Below, one piece after another: positions 57,822 to 64,000 of a DNA stretch of 64,000 nt. The stretch spans positions 189,874,115-189,938,114 of the forward strand of contig NC_080572.1 of NCBI RefSeq assembly GCF_030247185.1, read 5' to 3'. Under the pieces are notes generated by a model, which did not search any database, had not been told where the DNA came from, and saw only the letters and a list, made by a program, of their open reading frames with translations. The number at the start of each line of letters is the position of its first letter. The first letter of the stretch is position 1. Source of the DNA: Malaya genurostris. Taxonomy: Eukaryota; Arthropoda; Insecta; Diptera; Culicidae. The position numbers were made by a program, and so were the translations under genes.

Positions 57822-58253
57822 CTGGAAAAATCACCAAAAATCAAAAATCACCAGTGATCGACGATCACTGCTGATCTTAAGATCACTGATCTTGAACTTT
57901 AAAAAATCACTACTGATTTGATCACTACTGATCCTAGCCTAAAGAAAAATCGTCGTTACATAATCGCACTCATCTGATCCTTATGTGATTTGATTTCGTG
58001 TAAGATCATGATTATGGAATTAGGAAATCAGAGAAGATTTTAATTCCAAAAAATCACTACTGATGCGATCAGAAATGATTTGAGCAGAAAATCGTTTTTG
58101 ATGAGGATCAGCAAAAATTGTACAAAGGGGTGAGCAAATGATACAATTGTATAGATTTTGCATAATGCAGGTGATATGCGTGCGAGTGTTCAAATCGGAG
58201 AAAATTTTCTGTTTTGTCGCTTTTGGGAATCTAATGATGGGCGAAAGAGCGTG
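57822..58253. repeat. ATCA-rich degenerate repeat, possibly one end of a CAGGGCTGG MITE
   Basis: Starts CAGGGCTGGAAAAATCACC at about 57819, followed by AAAAATCAAAAATCACCAGT and many GATCACT / AATCACTACTGAT words, with self-complementary stretches such as GATCTTAAGATC. It changes to less repetitive sequence by about 58130 and then meets the satellite at 58254. A matching right end (CCAGCCCTG) is not seen before the satellite. Confidence 0.55.
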
Positions 58254-61200
58254 TCAAATCAAAATCAAATCAAAATCAAATCAAAATCAAATCAAAATCA
58301 AATCAAAATCAAATCAAAATCAAATCAAAATCAAATCAAAATCAAATCAAAATCAAATCAAAATCAAATCAAAATCAAATCAAAATCAAATCAAAATCAA
58401 ATCAAAATCAAATCAAAATCAAATCAAAATCAAATCAAAATCAAATCAAAATCAAATCAAAATCAAATCAAAATCAAATCAAAATCAAATCAAAATCAAA
58501 TCAAAATCAAATCAAAATCAAATCAAAATCAAATCAAAATCAAATCAAAATCAAATCAAAATCAAATCAAAATCAAATCAAAATCAAATCAAAATCAAAT
58601 CAAAATCAAATCAAAATCAAATCAAAATCAAATCAAAATCAAATCAAAATCAAATCAAAATCAAATCAAAATCAAATCAAAATCAAATCAAAATCAAATC
58701 AAAATCAAATCAAAATCAAATCAAAATCAAATCAAAATCAAATCAAAATCAAATCAAAATCAAATCAAAATCAAATCAAAATCAAATCAAAATCAAATCA
58801 AAATCAAATCAAAATCAAATCAAAATCAAATCAAAATCAAATCAAAATCAAATCAAAATCAAATCAAAATCAAATCAAAATCAAATCAAAATCAAATCAA
58901 AATCAAATCAAAATCAAATCAAAATCAAATCAAAATCAAATCAAAATCAAATCAAAATCAAATCAAAATCAAATCAAAATCAAATCAAAATCAAATCAAA
59001 ATCAAATCAAAATCAAATCAAAATCAAATCAAAATCAAATCAAAATCAAATCAAAATCAAATCAAAATCAAATCAAAATCAAATCAAAATCAAATCAAAA
59101 TCAAATCAAAATCAAATCAAAATCAAATCAAAATCAAATCAAAATCAAATCAAAATCAAATCAAAATCAAATCAAAATCAAATCAAAATCAAATCAAAAT
59201 CAAATCAAAATCAAATCAAAATCAAATCAAAATCAAATCAAAATCAAATCAAAATCAAATCAAAATCAAATCAAAATCAAATCAAAATCAAATCAAAATC
59301 AAATCAAAATCAAATCAAAATCAAATCAAAATCAAATCAAAATCAAATCAAAATCAAATCAAAATCAAATCAAAATCAAATCAAAATCAAATCAAAATCA
59401 AATCAAAATCAAATCAAAATCAAATCAAAATCAAATCAAAATCAAATCAAAATCAAATCAAAATCAAATCAAAATCAAATCAAAATCAAATCAAAATCAA
59501 ATCAAAATCAAATCAAAATCAAATCAAAATCAAATCAAAATCAAATCAAAATCAAATCAAAATCAAATCAAAATCAAATCAAAATCAAATCAAAATCAAA
59601 TCAAAATCAAATCAAAATCAAATCAAAATCAAATCAAAATCAAATCAAAATCAAATCAAAATCAAATCAAAATCAAATCAAAATCAAATCAAAATCAAAT
59701 CAAAATCAAATCAAAATCAAATCAAAATCAAATCAAAATCAAATCAAAATCAAATCAAAATCAAATCAAAATCAAATCAAAATCAAATCAAAATCAAATC
59801 AAAATCAAATCAAAATCAAATCAAAATCAAATCAAAATCAAATCAAAATCAAATCAAAATCAAATCAAAATCAAATCAAAATCAAATCAAAATCAAATCA
59901 AAATCAAATCAAAATCAAATCAAAATCAAATCAAAATCAAATCAAAATCAAATCAAAATCAAATCAAAATCAAATCAAAATCAAATCAAAATCAAATCAA
60001 AATCAAATCAAAATCAAATCAAAATCAAATCAAAATCAAATCAAAATCAAATCAAAATCAAATCAAAATCAAATCAAAATCAAATCAAAATCAAATCAAA
60101 ATCAAATCAAAATCAAATCAAAATCAAATCAAAATCAAATCAAAATCAAATCAAAATCAAATCAAAATCAAATCAAAATCAAATCAAAATCAAATCAAAA
60201 TCAAATCAAAATCAAATCAAAATCAAATCAAAATCAAATCAAAATCAAATCAAAATCAAATCAAAATCAAATCAAAATCAAATCAAAATCAAATCAAAAT
60301 CAAATCAAAATCAAATCAAAATCAAATCAAAATCAAATCAAAATCAAATCAAAATCAAATCAAAATCAAATCAAAATCAAATCAAAATCAAATCAAAATC
60401 AAATCAAAATCAAATCAAAATCAAATCAAAATCAAATCAAAATCAAATCAAAATCAAATCAAAATCAAATCAAAATCAAATCAAAATCAAATCAAAATCA
60501 AATCAAAATCAAATCAAAATCAAATCAAAATCAAATCAAAATCAAATCAAAATCAAATCAAAATCAAATCAAAATCAAATCAAAATCAAATCAAAATCAA
60601 ATCAAAATCAAATCAAAATCAAATCAAAATCAAATCAAAATCAAATCAAAATCAAATCAAAATCAAATCAAAATCAAATCAAAATCAAATCAAAATCAAA
60701 TCAAAATCAAATCAAAATCAAATCAAAATCAAATCAAAATCAAATCAAAATCAAATCAAAATCAAATCAAAATCAAATCAAAATCAAATCAAAATCAAAT
60801 CAAAATCAAATCAAAATCAAATCAAAATCAAATCAAAATCAAATCAAAATCAAATCAAAATCAAATCAAAATCAAATCAAAATCAAATCAAAATCAAATC
60901 AAAATCAAATCAAAATCAAATCAAAATCAAATCAAAATCAAATCAAAATCAAATCAAAATCAAATCAAAATCAAATCAAAATCAAATCAAAATCAAATCA
61001 AAATCAAATCAAAATCAAATCAAAATCAAATCAAAATCAAATCAAAATCAAATCAAAATCAAATCAAAATCAAATCAAAATCAAATCAAAATCAAATCAA
61101 AATCAAATCAAAATCAAATCAAAATCAAATCAAAATCAAATCAAAATCAAATCAAAATCAAATCAAAATCAAATCAAAATCAAATCAAAATCAAATCAAA

Positions 61201-64000
61201 ATCAAATCAAAATCAAATCAAAATCAAATCAAAATCAAATCAAAATCAAATCAAAATCAAATCAAAATCAAATCAAAATCAAATCAAAATCAAATCAAAA
61301 TCAAATCAAAATCAAATCAAAATCAAATCAAAATCAAATCAAAATCAAATCAAAATCAAATCAAAATCAAATCAAAATCAAATCAAAATCAAATCAAAAT
61401 CAAATCAAAATCAAATCAAAATCAAATCAAAATCAAATCAAAATCAAATCAAAATCAAATCAAAATCAAATCAAAATCAAATCAAAATCAAATCAAAATC
61501 AAATCAAAATCAAATCAAAATCAAATCAAAATCAAATCAAAATCAAATCAAAATCAAATCAAAATCAAATCAAAATCAAATCAAAATCAAATCAAAATCA
61601 AATCAAAATCAAATCAAAATCAAATCAAAATCAAATCAAAATCAAATCAAAATCAAATCAAAATCAAATCAAAATCAAATCAAAATCAAATCAAAATCAA
61701 ATCAAAATCAAATCAAAATCAAATCAAAATCAAATCAAAATCAAATCAAAATCAAATCAAAATCAAATCAAAATCAAATCAAAATCAAATCAAAATCAAA
61801 TCAAAATCAAATCAAAATCAAATCAAAATCAAATCAAAATCAAATCAAAATCAAATCAAAATCAAATCAAAATCAAATCAAAATCAAATCAAAATCAAAT
61901 CAAAATCAAATCAAAATCAAATCAAAATCAAATCAAAATCAAATCAAAATCAAATCAAAATCAAATCAAAATCAAATCAAAATCAAATCAAAATCAAATC
62001 AAAATCAAATCAAAATCAAATCAAAATCAAATCAAAATCAAATCAAAATCAAATCAAAATCAAATCAAAATCAAATCAAAATCAAATCAAAATCAAATCA
62101 AAATCAAATCAAAATCAAATCAAAATCAAATCAAAATCAAATCAAAATCAAATCAAAATCAAATCAAAATCAAATCAAAATCAAATCAAAATCAAATCAA
62201 AATCAAATCAAAATCAAATCAAAATCAAATCAAAATCAAATCAAAATCAAATCAAAATCAAATCAAAATCAAATCAAAATCAAATCAAAATCAAATCAAA
62301 ATCAAATCAAAATCAAATCAAAATCAAATCAAAATCAAATCAAAATCAAATCAAAATCAAATCAAAATCAAATCAAAATCAAATCAAAATCAAATCAAAA
62401 TCAAATCAAAATCAAATCAAAATCAAATCAAAATCAAATCAAAATCAAATCAAAATCAAATCAAAATCAAATCAAAATCAAATCAAAATCAAATCAAAAT
62501 CAAATCAAAATCAAATCAAAATCAAATCAAAATCAAATCAAAATCAAATCAAAATCAAATCAAAATCAAATCAAAATCAAATCAAAATCAAATCAAAATC
62601 AAATCAAAATCAAATCAAAATCAAATCAAAATCAAATCAAAATCAAATCAAAATCAAATCAAAATCAAATCAAAATCAAATCAAAATCAAATCAAAATCA
62701 AATCAAAATCAAATCAAAATCAAATCAAAATCAAATCAAAATCAAATCAAAATCAAATCAAAATCAAATCAAAATCAAATCAAAATCAAATCAAAATCAA
62801 ATCAAAATCAAATCAAAATCAAATCAAAATCAAATCAAAATCAAATCAAAATCAAATCAAAATCAAATCAAAATCAAATCAAAATCAAATCAAAATCAAA
62901 TCAAAATCAAATCAAAATCAAATCAAAATCAAATCAAAATCAAATCAAAATCAAATCAAAATCAAATCAAAATCAAATCAAAATCAAATCAAAATCAAAT
63001 CAAAATCAAATCAAAATCAAATCAAAATCAAATCAAAATCAAATCAAAATCAAATCAAAATCAAATCAAAATCAAATCAAAATCAAATCAAAATCAAATC
63101 AAAATCAAATCAAAATCAAATCAAAATCAAATCAAAATCAAATCAAAATCAAATCAAAATCAAATCAAAATCAAATCAAAATCAAATCAAAATCAAATCA
63201 AAATCAAATCAAAATCAAATCAAAATCAAATCAAAATCAAATCAAAATCAAATCAAAATCAAATCAAAATCAAATCAAAATCAAATCAAAATCAAATCAA
63301 AATCAAATCAAAATCAAATCAAAATCAAATCAAAATCAAATCAAAATCAAATCAAAATCAAATCAAAATCAAATCAAAATCAAATCAAAATCAAATCAAA
63401 ATCAAATCAAAATCAAATCAAAATCAAATCAAAATCAAATCAAAATCAAATCAAAATCAAATCAAAATCAAATCAAAATCAAATCAAAATCAAATCAAAA
63501 TCAAATCAAAATCAAATCAAAATCAAATCAAAATCAAATCAAAATCAAATCAAAATCAAATCAAAATCAAATCAAAATCAAATCAAAATCAAATCAAAAT
63601 CAAATCAAAATCAAATCAAAATCAAATCAAAATCAAATCAAAATCAAATCAAAATCAAATCAAAATCAAATCAAAATCAAATCAAAATCAAATCAAAATC
63701 AAATCAAAATCAAATCAAAATCAAATCAAAATCAAATCAAAATCAAATCAAAATCAAATCAAAATCAAATCAAAATCAAATCAAAATCAAATCAAAATCA
63801 AATCAAAATCAAATCAAAATCAAATCAAAATCAAATCAAAATCAAATCAAAATCAAATCAAAATCAAATCAAAATCAAATCAAAATCAAATCAAAATCAA
63901 ATCAAAATCAAATCAAAATCAAATCAAAATCAAATCAAAATCAAATCAAAATCAAATCAAAATCAAATCAAAATCAAATCAAAATCAAATCAAAATCAAA
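58254..64000. repeat. 11-bp satellite (TCAAATCAAAA)n, about 522 copies, open at the window end
   Basis: Perfect head-to-tail repetition of TCAAATCAAAA from 58254 to the last base (5747 bp). Lines spaced 660 bases apart (60 units) start with the same bases throughout, so no insertion or deletion that changes register persists, and no substitution was noticed by eye. The unit can be read as TCAAA + TCAAAA. The plus strand contains no G. Confidence 0.99.

Noticed and set aside
58254..64000. Possible CRISPR array
   Set aside because: There are no spacers: the 11-bp unit repeats without interruption, and the DNA is from an animal.
58254..64000. Canonical insect telomere repeat
   Set aside because: The unit TCAAATCAAAA does not contain TTAGG or CCTAA and has no G-run on either strand of the usual telomerase type. 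A subtelomeric place is possible but not shown.

Overview
The window looks like nuclear DNA from a dipteran, most likely a mosquito (Culicidae). The evidence is AT-rich sequence, small introns of about 50-100 nt, and a dense load of transposon families typical of mosquito genomes: Tc1/mariner of the DD37E, DD37D and DD41D types, classical mariners, hAT-type MITEs, tRNA-derived SINEs, and jockey-like and RTE-like non-LTR elements. Nothing is organised like a prokaryote: there are no operons, no CRISPR arrays, and open frames longer than 200 codons are rare. Genus and species cannot be read from the sequence alone.

Three intact host genes could be reconstructed, all between 34.8 and 48.7 kb. 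Two are paralogous 12-TM anion/cation symporters of the SLC17 (sialin / inorganic phosphate cotransporter-like) branch of the major facilitator superfamily, placed head to head: one on the minus strand (34844-36759, 484 aa, five exons) and one on the plus strand (45257-46918, 467 aa, five exons). All four introns occur at equivalent places and three are in the same phase, so this is a local inverted duplication now separated by about 8.5 kb of transposon debris. The third gene, tail to tail with the second transporter, encodes the axonemal nexin-dynein regulatory complex subunit DRC2/CCDC65 (46987-48655, minus, 460 aa, five exons, one apparent GC-AG intron). Its stop codon lies 68 bp from that of its neighbour and overlaps its own AATAAA.

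Layout. 0-5 kb: a TE-type ORF fragment, a dead DD37E transposon, a second DD37E fragment and a SINE with a 12-bp target duplication. 5-10 kb: two hAT MITEs with exact 8-bp duplications, and an internally deleted DD37D element inside a foldback repeat. 10-20.3 kb: a tRNA-headed SINE, a deleted mariner, a near-perfect 140-bp palindrome, a full-length dead DD37E copy, a jockey fragment, and a nested pile (a MITE inside a DD37E copy inside a dispersed repeat). 20-34.5 kb: mostly old repeats, a DD41D element keeping its whole DDD core, a jockey 3' half and another deleted mariner. 34.8-48.7 kb: the gene region, with a second DD37E copy, a (TA)84 tract and a mariner split by a LINE tail. 48.7-58.2 kb: repeats and a nearly complete but dead RTE-like element. 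58254-64000: an uninterrupted satellite with an 11-bp unit (TCAAATCAAAA, about 522 copies) that runs off the end of the window.

The most notable items are the phased-A-tract 11-bp satellite and its possible origin in the adjacent ATCA-rich element; the inverted transporter pair with conserved intron phases; the compact convergent 3' ends with an apparent GC-AG intron in DRC2; and the well-dated nesting of transposons with intact target-site duplications.
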